DNA from: Aotearoamyces nothofagi
Lineage: Eukaryota; Ascomycota; Leotiomycetes; Leotiales; Tympanidaceae
Reading direction: 5' to 3'
Assembly (NCBI GenBank): GCA_015345905.1
Contig: JADDTR010000004.1
Span: forward strand, 868,001-932,000
DNA length: 64,000 nucleotides
The notes below the pieces were generated by a model. That model saw only the letters and a list, made by a program, of their open reading frames with translations, was not told the origin of the DNA and searched no databases. Position 1 is the first letter of the stretch, and each line of letters opens with the position of its first letter. The position numbers and the translations under genes are program-made. Below, piece after piece: positions 1 through 11,130 of the stretch.

Positions 1-216
1 TTAAACTATCTTAAATGTAATTAAATAACTTCAGACGCCCGCTGGCTGCCAGCCAATATCCCTAATCCCATAATCCACCCCTATGGACATTCCTGATGAT
101 GAGTTGTATTGAGTACAAAAGAAAAGCATGGGAAACTCTAAAAGCAAATGAAGGTTTTCCGAAAATAGGTTCTCGACATGGTCACACGGGTGTCGAAAAT
201 GTGTAGCGCCATATAA

Positions 217-3200
217 TCATTGAACTTCAACAAGACGGCCACTATTTTTATCAGAGAAGGAGCTGAGAACACGGGTCGCTACAGCCCAGGCTTGCGGTAC
301 ACGATTATAGAGCATCGCGAGGACTATAACAAGAAGCAATGGGATCTGTTGAGAGTTAGTAATGCATAATCAGAGTATGTGAGGCGCCTTCAAACGTACC
401 CAAATAAAGAACAAATTCCTATCGCTCCGGAATTTCTTGACCTTCTCTGCATGAGCTAGACGAAGTTGATCTTGCTGCTCACGTGTGACTGGGTACTTGA
501 TATTCAGGTTTTCTAATAATGTTGATTTAGACAAAGAGCTTGAGCTTGTCGCTTCGGCCTGATCGAACATTGTAGCACATCTGTTGTCAGTAACTGCATC
601 AAGTGCAGCCTGGGCGGCCGAGGATATCTTCTTATCCAAATTGCGTTGAGGAAATATGTCTTCATATGCTGGAGGAGCAGTGGGTAAATTACCAGAGAAG
701 AGATCCCACCATTTGTAATCTGTCTCCTTGGTAGTCGATTCTGGCGTTCCATTACGGGATGTTCCCATATGAGGAACCATTGAGCTTATGCGACGGACCA
801 TTGGGGAGGTAGGTAGGTAGGACTGGTAGTCGGGTAAGTTCGGCATTACTGGCAGGGTAGGCATTTGTGGCAAATTCGGAAGATTGAGATGCATCGATTG
901 CTGCAGATGTTGGATATGCGCACTCAAGTTAACTCTAAACGCCGTCATAGCCGCCGTGGGTGACGCAAGGCCGCCAGCTGATTCTATCGTTGGTATCACC
1001 ATGTCTGTCGACTTCTCGGTTGAGGACACTTCAAGGACCGGTTTGTGCATACTTCTGCGTCTAGATCGCATCCAGAAGACTCCATCGACGGCAGCGTCAG
1101 CGTCCTCGTCCTCGAACTCGAACTCATTCCCATCATCCTCACTTGACTCTACAGAGTCTTGCTCCATGAGTGCTGGACTGCTAATGACTGATGGCTCTTC
1201 CCATAGCGATCTGAGTGAGGTGGCGCTGCTCGTTCTACTGCGTATTGATCCGCCACTGCGGGTCCGAGTATGATTCTCGATGCGACGAGTCGCCCGGAGG
1301 ACTTCGTCAGATGTTGCAAGATCGGATGGTGTGTAGCCCTGCAGAGTCCTCAGGGTTGCGTCAGCTCCACTTAGTATCAGTCTCCTCACAATTTGTGGAT
1401 GGTCGTGCATCGCTGCAAAGTGCATCGGAGTAAACCCCCCTTTATCTCGAGGCTCAGGGTTAGCACCCCGGGCGAGTAGTGCAGCCACAAAACGATGAAG
1501 GCCCAGTGAGCATGCCAGATGGAGCATTGTCTGGCCCGAAGCACGTCTAAGGTTAAGTCGCGGCATGTGCGGACTATCATCCAAATCTATGAGATCTAAG
1601 CATTTCAGAAGTGTTGCTTCCATGTCAATTCCAAATGTAGCGGCATTAAAACTTGACACTTGCTGGTGCTGTTGACCGCCTGAGGGTGAAGTTGCAGTAG
1701 ATGCCGCCCAAGACGAAGGGACGTCGCCAACAATTCGCCTCGCCAGATCTCTAACATCTTCCATCTTCCCAGTCATCTTGTGGCCGAGGACTGATAATGC
1801 CGTCCTAATAATTTGTTGTTCATCATCATCCACATACTTGAAAAAGATTTGCTGCTTAGGAACAGGAGGGGTGGGGTAAGGCTGCATCTGCTGTTGTTGC
1901 TGTTGGTGGTGGTGGTGCTGTTGTAGTTGTTGGTGCTGGTGTTTAAAGGTCACTGGAACCATGCCAGCAAATGCTGATGGCGGTAAAAGGCATACGAGAG
2001 ACGTCTCGCCCCAGAAGGTCGTAGTTGTCGCCTTCGAATTACCGAACATCACCTCCAATCCTTGACAGAAGCCACTACCCAGGCACGTCACCTCAACTCC
2101 TCCAGCTTTAGGTCCTTCGTTTGGAATCATCTTATGAATCGTGGGAGGTCGCTGGGGGTTTAGTGACAAAGGCATGCCATAAATGCCAGTTGCAACTGCA
2201 TGTGCGATCTGCGCCTGCTGTTGTTGGTAGGCTTGAGCACTATTAGGGCTGGCAGCGCGGCTGGGGTGTGTCGAGGCGGGGGCAGAATACATCTGATGCA
2301 TTGAAAGATTATCCATGCTGCGAGATCTGTTTGTGTTCGAAAACATGCCTTGATCATTGCTGTTGGGTGTGAGAGGGCCTGTGTTGTATTGTTGAGCAAT
2401 GGGGACTATGGCCGTAGAGAGCTGGCTGAAGGGTCCATCTTGCGAAGGCTGGAAGGTGCCGGGTGGTGGGATAAACGGGGATGTTGCAGCGTTCGATATT
2501 GCACCAGTAGCAGCAGCACCTTGTCCAGATGCAGGTTGCATAGTCTCCAGTCTCGTCATAGCTAGTCCACTAGGAACCTTACTAGACCCACTCGCCTTCC
2601 GTTTCTTGGAGCTTGGACCTATAGAGGCTGTAGGAGACGCCTGTCGTGAGAGGTTGCGCGGGGTCATTGTAGTGGACATCGGGTGGGGTGATTGAGAAGA
2701 AGCGGTAGCATTCGTAGGATTTGGATACGAAAGAGGGAAATTCTGCTGAAGGCCATGCAGATCAGAGCTTGAATGAGACTGTTGAAAGGGCACCATAGGT
2801 ATGTCAAAACCTACATCAGGCATGAACATACCCGTTCCATGAAGCATTTGGTTGTCGTTGCTAGACGTCTGTGCTGATAACTGCGGCATATTGTGCGTCT
2901 TGTGATCATCGGTTATCATAATCGACGATGTTATCTCCTGAGCAACAACTTGGCCTTGGTAATCCTTGATGGTGAAAATCACCTGAAAGCCAAGCTTCTC
3001 GTTTTGATGCCGGCAATAGCATGCAATGCGCATGGGTGCATCAACTTGCATCGCACCTTCCGGGACAATTGGTTCAACACGGTCCCCTGTAGTCTCAGAT
3101 GATGCCTGGGCAGAGGGTTGTTGCCATTCCTTAACCTCCTGCGTATTGAAGACTATGACACGCTTGCTTTCGTCGTTATGCCACGATTCTTCCTCCTCGA

Positions 3201-4693
3201 TCTTCTTGACCTTTTTCCGCGCGGCTCTTTTTCGCTCTCGAGTGATACACCCAAGACATATCTTGACCGCACCACCGTTCAGTGGCTTATTCTCTTCTTC
3301 TTCTTCTTCTTCTTCTTCAATTTGGCCAATTACATCATCACGTTGTCCGTCCAATGATCTTGGGTCCATTGCAGCCCTATCAAAGGCCCGTTGACGATAC
3401 TCTGGATTCTGCATTGCACTTGTGCAAACGAGGGTAGTAGAGAGCTCCAAAGTATCGGGGCTCTTCTCAGGAGGCGGTTTTGCCAGGAGTTTTGGCTTCG
3501 AAATCGTGTGAGTCGGCAAATGAAGCTTCGAAACGCCCAGTGGTAATGGATAGAGCGTTATCTTGATAGGAATTTGTGTCTCCACACGAGACTTCAATGG
3601 AGTTGGATGAATCGTCAAAGTTGGTTTAAAGCCAGAATCAAGAAATTTGGGTCCAGAAGATAATTGAGAAGGAATGCCATTCCCTATCGAAGATTGTGTA
3701 AGTCCACTGTCAACATGCGGGTTTGGCACGCCAAATTCGTAGGCTGTAGGCCATATTTGATTCTGGGGGCCACCATTCAGCATTTGCCCACTAATAAACT
3801 CGACTCCTGCATTAGATGAGGGAGAATTAGTAAAAAATGCTGTAGGCGACGAGTCTTGACTTGCAACCATTGCAGACAGCGGTGAAGCCTCTCGAGAACC
3901 AGAAGTCGTGAGGCAATGCATAGATTGGGTAATCGAGGTTTGCTATAGATGTCAGTATCTGGTGGTAATTACACTTAATGTAGTCCATTCTTAGGTATAG
4001 GGAACTTACTGAGCGGCTTTTATTTGGATTAACCCAATTTACATCCAACTCATGGGAATCTCTATGCGGTGTGCCGTAGTTCATAGCAGGCATCTCGGGA
4101 GACACCATGTTCATAGGAGGAGCGCCTTGAGGACTTGGGCTGCTTGCCGCACTGTCAAAGTCGAAGTCGTTTTCCATAGCCCTGTCACTGAATCCATAAG
4201 AGGTATCCATGAATGATGGGTCCATCGTTGCGTCAAATGCTCCATATCCGGAATTGGCTATCAAGCCTTCCAACTTCCAATCAGTCATATTAGTGTCGGC
4301 CATAGATATCTCTTTCCCAGTAAAGTTTGACCTTGATGAGTTTGAGGAAGTCTTCCGTTTGTATCCCGAAGATTCTGATGAAGAATCTTGAGAAGATTCA
4401 GTAGGAGATGCTGATGAGTGCGCCGATAGTGCCTGAGGTCTTGTGTCCAGAAACTGGGTCTGATCATGTACGAGATTGCGCTTAGGTGTTAGAGGAAACG
4501 CAGATCCGGATACTACCGTATTTCGGTGGCCGTCGCTCGAGAGATCGTGAGTCAGAAATACGTCTTGACTAGCAGCGCCCACGAATGGTGTACTCTGATC
4601 GAACAAGTCAAAGCCAAGGTCTTCCCGGTTCTCTAACATATCCGGGTCGAGGATATATGGCTGAGAATATATAGAGGCTTCAGTGGCCGGCAT
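217..4693 (-). CDS. Mga2/Spt23-like membrane-anchored transcription factor
   Basis: Predicted ER-anchored transcription factor of the Mga2/Spt23 family, which in yeast senses membrane lipid state and drives OLE1 (fatty-acid desaturase) expression after proteolytic release. The model has three exons (4693-4010, 3942-400, 345-217; introns 3943-4009 and 346-399) and gives 1451 residues. Visible parts are low-complexity Ser/Gln-rich stretches, a Glu run near residue 437, the conserved Cys-x-x-Cys plus basic block CLGCITRERKRAARKK (~457), an IPT/TIG domain (~828-932), a Gln/His run, ankyrin repeats (~1031-1105), a PPAY motif (~1318-1321) and a C-terminal membrane helix across the last splice (FFIW joined to IPLLLVIVLAMLYN). 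The first ATG in the open frame is at 4693; the frame stays open upstream but without ATG. The family call is strong; the exact lipid target is inferred from yeast. Confidence 0.9.
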
Positions 4694-6545
4694 GGCCCTG
4701 TGCTCTCTGTTAGCGACGAGTGGGTAGCTTGCGGTAATTGCCTCCACGCGACAACTAGTGTGTCTTGGTGTTGTAGCAGTCGACAGCAAGACTCAAATCT
4801 GCTCAAAACTCCGTGTGATTGAGGTGTGCCGAGTGTGTGGCTTCTGCTCGGGGTGCTCGAGATTCACGTAGACATGCTTTCTCTTCCAACAGTGGTGTTG
4901 CACTACACAGCGGCGAGGCCTCGAATTGCAAGCAGGCGCGGACAGGTTCGATTTAGAGAGAACGCAGTGGGTGGTGTTAGCAAAGCTGTGCGAATCTTAG
5001 GGCCGCGACAGTCGATTGTGCGTTGAGGACGGGTGCTGCTGTACAGAGAAGCAGAGACTGGAGAGCGACGATACTGTGCGGTACGCTTTTGAGGTCGTTT
5101 CGTCAAGCGTCGACGTTGGGGTTCTTGCTAGTCCTTTCACTCTAGGTAGCACTTGTTGCACACTTGGTTAGCGTGCTTTTAATTGCGGAGTCTCTCCTCG
5201 CTCGCTCGCTTGGTGGTTATATGGCAGAGCAGCAGAGCAGCAGAGAGCAGCAGTGTAGTGGTGCAGCAGTGCAGCAGCCCCCTCGCACAATCACGTACAA
5301 TCACGTACAATCACGCACGCACACACGACAAGACTGCGTTAGGTACCTTAGGTTAGGGTAGTGTAGGTAGGTCGGCAGGTAGATACATCTATCTCTACCA
5401 CAAGCGCTCCCAACTCGTATCGTGGCTGCTACTGTTGCGTTGCCCTCGCCGCCACCGTGCCGCGAAGTGCAGCCAAGTACAGTACGGATGCACACGTAAG
5501 AATCCCCTCTCCAATTCGATCCCTCCTCAATTTCGCGCAAATTTCCCATTTTTTCTTTGCTCGGGAACTTCAGGGACTTGGCGGGCAGGCGTCCGCGGCA
5601 CCTTCTACTACCGGAACGAATCTGGAGCATCACTGGGGAAATCGGAAAACGCACAAACAAGTACTAGGCCCTATGAACCCCACGGCCCGTCATTGAGCGG
5701 CAGGATGAGGGGGATACATCCAGCCACCACCAGAATGAATGCTCCAGGATGTTAGAGCTGCCGCAAGCCCGCAATCCATGCCGAACCAGGGTGCAAGCTG
5801 CAAGAGTCAGCACACCATTACCGCCGCACCTGCTACTCTAATGCAGATGTAACGGAGTACTCGAGGCATTTAGATGCCCCGTTTGATCACTCCTTCAAGC
5901 CCCCTTCGACTCTGCAAGCTCTGGGCATGGCCTCGTCCTCGCCAAGTCTCGAGAGGCCAAGGACACTTTGCAGGCACATATGCAGGCATTGATGGCGCGC
6001 AGTTGCGATTGTACTCCGTGGGCCGATGGCATCTGTTCGGGGCATCCATCCGATCTTCGCCTACACGGACGCCACCATGTGGCGACAAGTTGATAAACGG
6101 CGTGAACGTTCGAACAGTAAGTAGGTGTTACATGGACAACTTCTCATCACGACAGGAAGTCATAAATGACGCAGTCCTCATAATGTAGGAGGTCTTGACT
6201 AATTTAGTCCGGCTCTATTTACAAATAAAGTCGATCCCAAATACAGGCCGCACCTCACCTCACATCACCATTTCCGAGAGTGCCTACAGCCAGTTTTTTA
6301 GGGAAAACTGTCGTAGAGATCTACACAGGAATGAGATTATTAAAAGATAATTGCAGACGGGATAGATATTAGGCCAGCGATATAGAAGAACCATGGGTTT
6401 CCCACAATGTGTTGCTACTATCTTTCGTGAATTCGAAAAACTATACCTCAAGAGAATAACACCCTATAAATACAGCTCTTCCTATCGATCCAATCAGAGT
6501 CTCATAGGCTTCTTACACCACGGTCATGTCTCACAGCTCATCGTC
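4694..6545. other. Intergenic: promoter/5' leader of the Mga2-like gene
   Basis: This 1.85-kb space lies between the start of the Mga2-like gene and the stop of the antiporter gene, both on the minus strand, so it should carry the promoter and leader of the former. It contains an AGC/CAG-rich patch (5222-5275), three copies of AATCACGTAC-like sequence (5287-5317) and a TAGGTACCTTAGGTTAGG stretch (5343-5360). Short open frames here have no recognisable domain. Confidence 0.6.
5222..5275. repeat. AGC/CAG-rich simple repeat
   Basis: Imperfect AGCAGC / AGCAGAG units followed by GCAGCAGTGCAGCAGCCC lie in the upstream region of the Mga2-like gene. It is a low-complexity tract with no coding evidence. 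Confidence 0.6.
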
Positions 6546-8443
6546 TTAAGCCGCATCGGCCTCGCCAGGAAAACGAATGGTCCTAGCTACTACTCCAAGG
6601 GGTATAGATGAATTCTCACCGTTGTCAAGCCGCAAGTTAGTACTCCTTCCTCGAATCACAGAACCTCCGATTCTAAATATTGGCCTCCCAGTTGACTCCG
6701 TCAATCCTGGCATACCGTGTTCCGAAGTATAGCCTGGGCGCATATGATCACAGTTAACGGGCCCCAAAGAGGCAGGGCGATCCTGGATCTGAAATGGCGG
6801 AGGCGAAACATTATTACCTGATGAGCCAAAGGCACGCGAAATCGTTCTCGGAAAGTAAAGCCCAAGCTTTCCCAACGGGATACTAATGCCATGTACCACC
6901 TGTAGGTTTAGCAATGATGATAACATAATAGGTAGGAGACTTACAATACTACATATAGCCAAAAACCAAACAATAACAGATAATTTTTCGCCCAATATCT
7001 GGGCATCATCTCTTTGCTTGCCGTCCACCTGTATAGTCTCGAGGAACTCTAGGCTAACGTAAATATAGAATATTGCTGACACTCCGATAGGACCGAAAAA
7101 CCCAGCAAATATTGCCTGGCGCTTTTGTTCAATCTGGGGGATAAATTTGTGCAGAGCGTAGACCACTGGAAGCCGTCGAAATAAAAGTATAAGAAGGCCG
7201 AGTGATATGAGACGGTAGATCGGAATGACATCATTATTAGAGAAGCTTTTCCAGGGGGCGACTGCTCCAAACCACATAAAGATGCTAAGATTCAGAAGCA
7301 TATCAATTGTTGGCTGTAAGGAATCATTGAGTGTTTCCAGACGAAACCAATCATCCCAGGTAAAAGCATTGCCAGCGATGAAGCATGCCAGTACGTCGTC
7401 GCTACCAATCACTAGATCTCTAAGTTAGCTTTCATACTTCACGAGAGGATTTGGTGTTGGATCAGGTAGCCGTGAGTGTTGAGACATGTTTTTGAGCTCT
7501 CGCTTCAACTAGTATCTCACCCACTCACACAACATGACTAATATTTCATCCCAAGAAAAAAGTTTGTGCACAGAAAATGGTCACTAACTTCCACAAGTTC
7601 CAACAATGAACAGAGCCAATGTTATGGCAAACACGAGGAAGCTTTCTCTGTCAATGAATTTTTTTTCCTCTGCCCAGTGAAGAAGTTCTTTTGCAATGAA
7701 ACCAACAGTGAAGCCATATATGACGCTAAGAATTATGGTATAGATCCATGTTTCTATTACCCAAACACCGATTGCGGTAGCTCCATTCCCATCTTGACGA
7801 GGATCCATATACTTGATCAAGTAGAGGGCAAAAAAAAGGAATGGGTATCCGAGACCATCATTCGCGCCAGACTCAGCAATGATGATTTTTTGTAACTCCT
7901 TTGGAATGTTCTTGTCGGCAAACTTGCCCTTCACGATAGAATTTGAGAGTACAGGATCTGTTGGTGTGACACACGCGCCTATTGCCAGAGCGTGTAGGAA
8001 TAAGATATTTGGTACAAGGGCCCAGATCAAGAGGCTGCTGGTAATCCACATGCATATCATGACAGGACCCAGGAGGAGCGCTAGAGGCTTCCACTCCTGC
8101 TTTAGATATCTACTCGGTAGCTGAACACCAGCTAGGACCAGTTGGACACCCAGCACAAGACGGCTGAAGTATAGGGTGATGTCGTTGAGATTAGCTTGCG
8201 AACCAGCATATTCCATAGGTTTAACCAGGTTCGTGGCATGGGGCGAAAATATGACGCCAGCTAGAAGTGAAATAACTGCAAGGACATCAGCATTGCCTAT
8301 TCTCGGTCCATTTGATATAACGTACGAGCTTCAGAAAGGTAGAACTTCTCTTTAAAAAGGTACGAAACCAAGCCAAATAAAGTTATGAAGCCCCCAAGGA
8401 CGGAGCACACAATATTGAAGTTGGTCAAGGCAAGGGTAGGCAT
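6546..8443 (-). CDS. NHA1: Na+(K+)/H+ antiporter, Nha1/Sod2 type (CPA1)
   Basis: Plasma-membrane alkali-cation/proton antiporter that exports Na+ and K+ in exchange for H+. Four exons (8443-8326, 8275-7589, 7411-6945, 6899-6546; introns 50, 177 and 45 nt) give 541 residues. The start ATG at 8443 opens the family N-terminus MPTLALTNFNIVCSVLGG. Ion-site signatures are visible: TPTDP (Thr145, Asp146) and, across the second splice, GTCG joined to MIGSDDVLACF (Asp273, Asp274). About a dozen hydrophobic segments fill residues 10-430. The 45-nt intron is stop-free and a multiple of three, but VVHGISIPLGKLG only matches family spacing when it is removed. The cytoplasmic tail is short compared with S. 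cerevisiae Nha1 and resembles other filamentous-fungal members. Confidence 0.95.
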
Positions 8444-9097
8444 CCTTTCGAATATTTGATTGCCGTCCTTCTAGTAGTAGACGAATGACGTTCAAGTCCT
8501 AAATGACGGCAAGCTGCGTTACGTGACACCGCTGTTTATCTGGGTAAAGACGATATAACGATACAGCCACTGGTTTTAAAGGACGGATGGCTTGATGTTA
8601 TTGAATCATCTTGACAGAACAGCCTTGATCTTCGTAAAATGCCTGCTGCTTTGTCTAGAAAATTATACTTGCAGGGTCGGAGAGAGCCTGAATGACTATT
8701 TGCTAATCTTCTTCACATCGCTATTGATTGCGAATTATCAAGTGCCATTTCTCACGTGACTGTATATACCTTAAGTATTAGGTATACGCTGGGATGGCAG
8801 CATAGGCTACTGTACGCATAACCACCCCAGAATTCGATTGGTTTCTAGGATTTAAAATCACAGAAGTATGTAATTTAGTCACGCGGATATACATTACCCT
8901 GTTTGAAGTAATTCCAAGAGGAATAAAGAATGTATGTAATTCTTCTTCTAGCTAAATCTATGCATCACAAAACTAGCCAAAATATTAGAAGGTAGTTTTT
9001 AGGAAACTTCCTAAAAGCAAAATCTCAAACATATCTCATATTGATATATGACCATTCGCTCCTACTGAAACAGAACAGTAATAATAGAGATTAATCA
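8444..9097. other. Intergenic: antiporter promoter, RNase H1 3' flank
   Basis: A 654-bp space upstream of the antiporter gene. Apart from a TCACGTGA palindrome at 8752-8759, I see only AT-rich sequence towards 8850-9080, which is the likely 3' UTR side of the RNase H1 gene. Confidence 0.5.
8752..8759. promoter_or_regulatory. TCACGTGA palindrome (candidate bHLH site)
   Basis: A perfect eight-base palindrome with a CACGTG core lies about 310 bp upstream of the antiporter start. Fungal bHLH factors (Cbf1, Pho4/NUC-1 class) bind this core. Occupancy is not shown by the sequence, and one such site is expected by chance every few tens of kilobases. Confidence 0.3.
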
Positions 9098-10353
9098 TCA
9101 GAGATACCCTTGTGCGCCATTAACAGCCAATCTATCCGCAGCTTCGTTACTAGCATTATTCGAGTGACCCTTGATCCAGTTAAAATGCGTTCCAGCACCG
9201 GCCTTTTCTCGATCCCTTATTCTGGCCAGAATGCCCTGTATCAAGTCCTTGTTCGACACAGGCTCGTTCAAGATTGTCAGCCACTGATTTTTTTCCCACT
9301 TCTTATACCAAACAGTCACACAGTTAATACTGTACCGACTGTCTGTGTAGATGTGGACATTATTGTGCGTAGGTGCAATTTCTAGAGAACGTAATACGGC
9401 TGTGAGTTCCGCCCGCTGGTTGGTCTGGGGCTCTCCTTGGAGCGGTTCAGAAACATTTCTAATATACAAAATGTAAGTATATTTACCTGCGGTGAGATGC
9501 CGATGAACGTTTGCCCCAAGCCTTACCGATGATATTGTTCTGAGGGAAGAGTCAAAGACATACCTTGAATCTCCATCGCCAAAAAAAACTCCTACCCCAG
9601 CAACGGCTCCAAGTTTGCCATTGCCAAGACTACTACCATCTGTGTATATATGCAGGGAAGACTCGCTAATATCTGCCTGATCCCTAGTATTGATTAAGAC
9701 TGCAGCTTCATGGGCCCTGATGCCATATGCGTCTGTAGGCTCGATAGAATCTCTAGGATGTTTCACTTCTACGATCGGATTATTTATCTTTCTAACAGGC
9801 TGGGCGGGTCCTACTTCATTGTTTGAGTCGTAGTTATCGGGATTCTCGTCTTGAACTGTGCCTCCAGTTCTCTCTTGCGGGACTGGTTTTGCTTGGCATA
9901 TGCCACCGCCGGTCCTCACAAATTCCTCAGCCTCACTCCTCGTAGAGAACTTTCTGTATTTGGGGCCCTTCCGTCCTTTGATCTGTTCGGATGCGGCAGC
10001 CCAGTCAGTGTAGACCCCTGGAATATGACCACTAGCTACCCCATAGAATCTGGTAGTAGTGATAGATGGCAAAGTCGGTGTCGAGGTCGGTTGGCACCCA
10101 GAGATATAGTCTTCCGCTTCCCTGCGTGTCGTGAATGATTTGACTGAATAGGAAGACAATGTGTTAGTCGAAGTGATATAATAGCTCTAGCTAACTCACA
10201 GGCAGAATTCCTAAACCCGGTTATGTTCTGTTCGCACTCTTTCCAGCTCATGTAGATTCCAGGTATATGGCCAACTTTGACAGCATAATATTTGACTTGG
10301 CTATTGAGCCTTCGTCTCTTGGGTGCTGGGGCTGGAGAAACAGGAGTACCCAT
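9098..10353 (-). CDS. RNH1: Ribonuclease H1
   Basis: Removes RNA from RNA:DNA hybrids (R-loops, replication primers). Exons 10353-10200, 10143-9564 and 9458-9098 (introns 56 and 105 nt) give 364 residues from the first ATG. Two caulimovirus-VI-type hybrid-binding domains are visible: YYAVKVGHIPGIYMSW (from ~22) and FYGVASGHIPGVYTDW (from ~85). The RNase H domain carries the four acidic catalytic positions in HIYTDGSSLGNG, NQRAELTAVLRS, HIYTDSRYS and NEAADRLA. The second intron is stop-free and a multiple of three; removing it restores the family join GDS-RNVSEPLQGEPQTNQRAEL. A basic nuclear-signal-like PKRRRLN follows the ATG. The frame is open for at least another 30 codons upstream from a TTG at 10443, discussed under findings. 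Confidence 0.93.
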
Positions 10354-11130
10354 GCTAGAGTGCACAGCAATCAAGGTCGAAGATATAGAGAGGTTCCGAA
10401 GATATTCGCGACGCCCTAATCGAAGCAATGCAATCCTATTCAATAGGGGTACAGTGTGCCTTAAAATATTTGGGATTTTCGTGGTACGTGTCGAGAAATG
10501 AGCTTGACACGCTGCTTCCTGTAGTCAGAAGGAGAATATACGACGGGGGTTGTTCACGGAGCGCAACTGCATATCTAGGCCTGCGATAGTCAATCAGAAC
10601 TACTCGCGGAATGAACAATAGCAGTGTAGTCCCAGGGAGGTTATTGGCTATAATGTGCAACAAAGGAGCTTATCAGGCACATGTTTGGCGCCTCGAACTG
10701 GAGCTGTTATGTGAAGCGACGCTATCTCTTCCGTGCAAGGCTGCGTGGGAACGAGGCTACAGAAAACTTGGCGATTATAGTTTACCGATCACTACAGACT
10801 TGATTTTTATCTGATTGCACATTTGATATATTTCCATCACAGCATGTAAACGGTCGTCACCAACTTTCTAGTTGCTCAATTCTTTACTTAAATACAAAAG
10901 GGTAGTGCTCAAGCCTCTTACTCGACGCCTCGTTCGACTAGTTGGTTGAATGCTCTGCTCCCCTTCCCCCAATGTGACATGCCCATATCATAAACCCCTG
11001 CCAAGCTCATAATAGCAAACTGTTGTACAAGCGACAGAGCCCTTGAAAGTCGTCGCTATGCAACCCCTATGATCTCCAAAACGCCGTAGAGTGTTACATT
11101 AACTTTATAGTAAAGACCGGTGTGAATGTT
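10354..11130. other. Intergenic: RNase H1 upstream region, PFK2 3' flank
   Basis: A 777-bp space. The part next to 10354 encodes an in-frame, stop-free, basic extension of RNase H1 without an ATG (10354-10443). The rest shows no gene or notable repeat. Confidence 0.5.

Noticed and set aside
884-1273. 129-codon plus-strand frame inside the Mga2-like gene
   Set aside because: It is antisense to a clearly coding exon with ankyrin-adjacent sequence, and is Ser-rich as expected for the reverse of Glu/Asp-rich coding sequence.
4694-4789. Longer N-termini from non-ATG codons in several genes (Mga2-like, GID5, cyclin, NIC96, PTP, bZIP)
   Set aside because: The frames open slightly upstream of the first ATG only with TTG or GTG. 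Except for RNase H1, the extensions show no targeting-signal character, so ATG starts were kept.
5301-5660. 119-codon minus-strand frame upstream of the Mga2-like gene
   Set aside because: No domain, no phase-compatible splice to the main gene that I could find; probably leader or promoter sequence.
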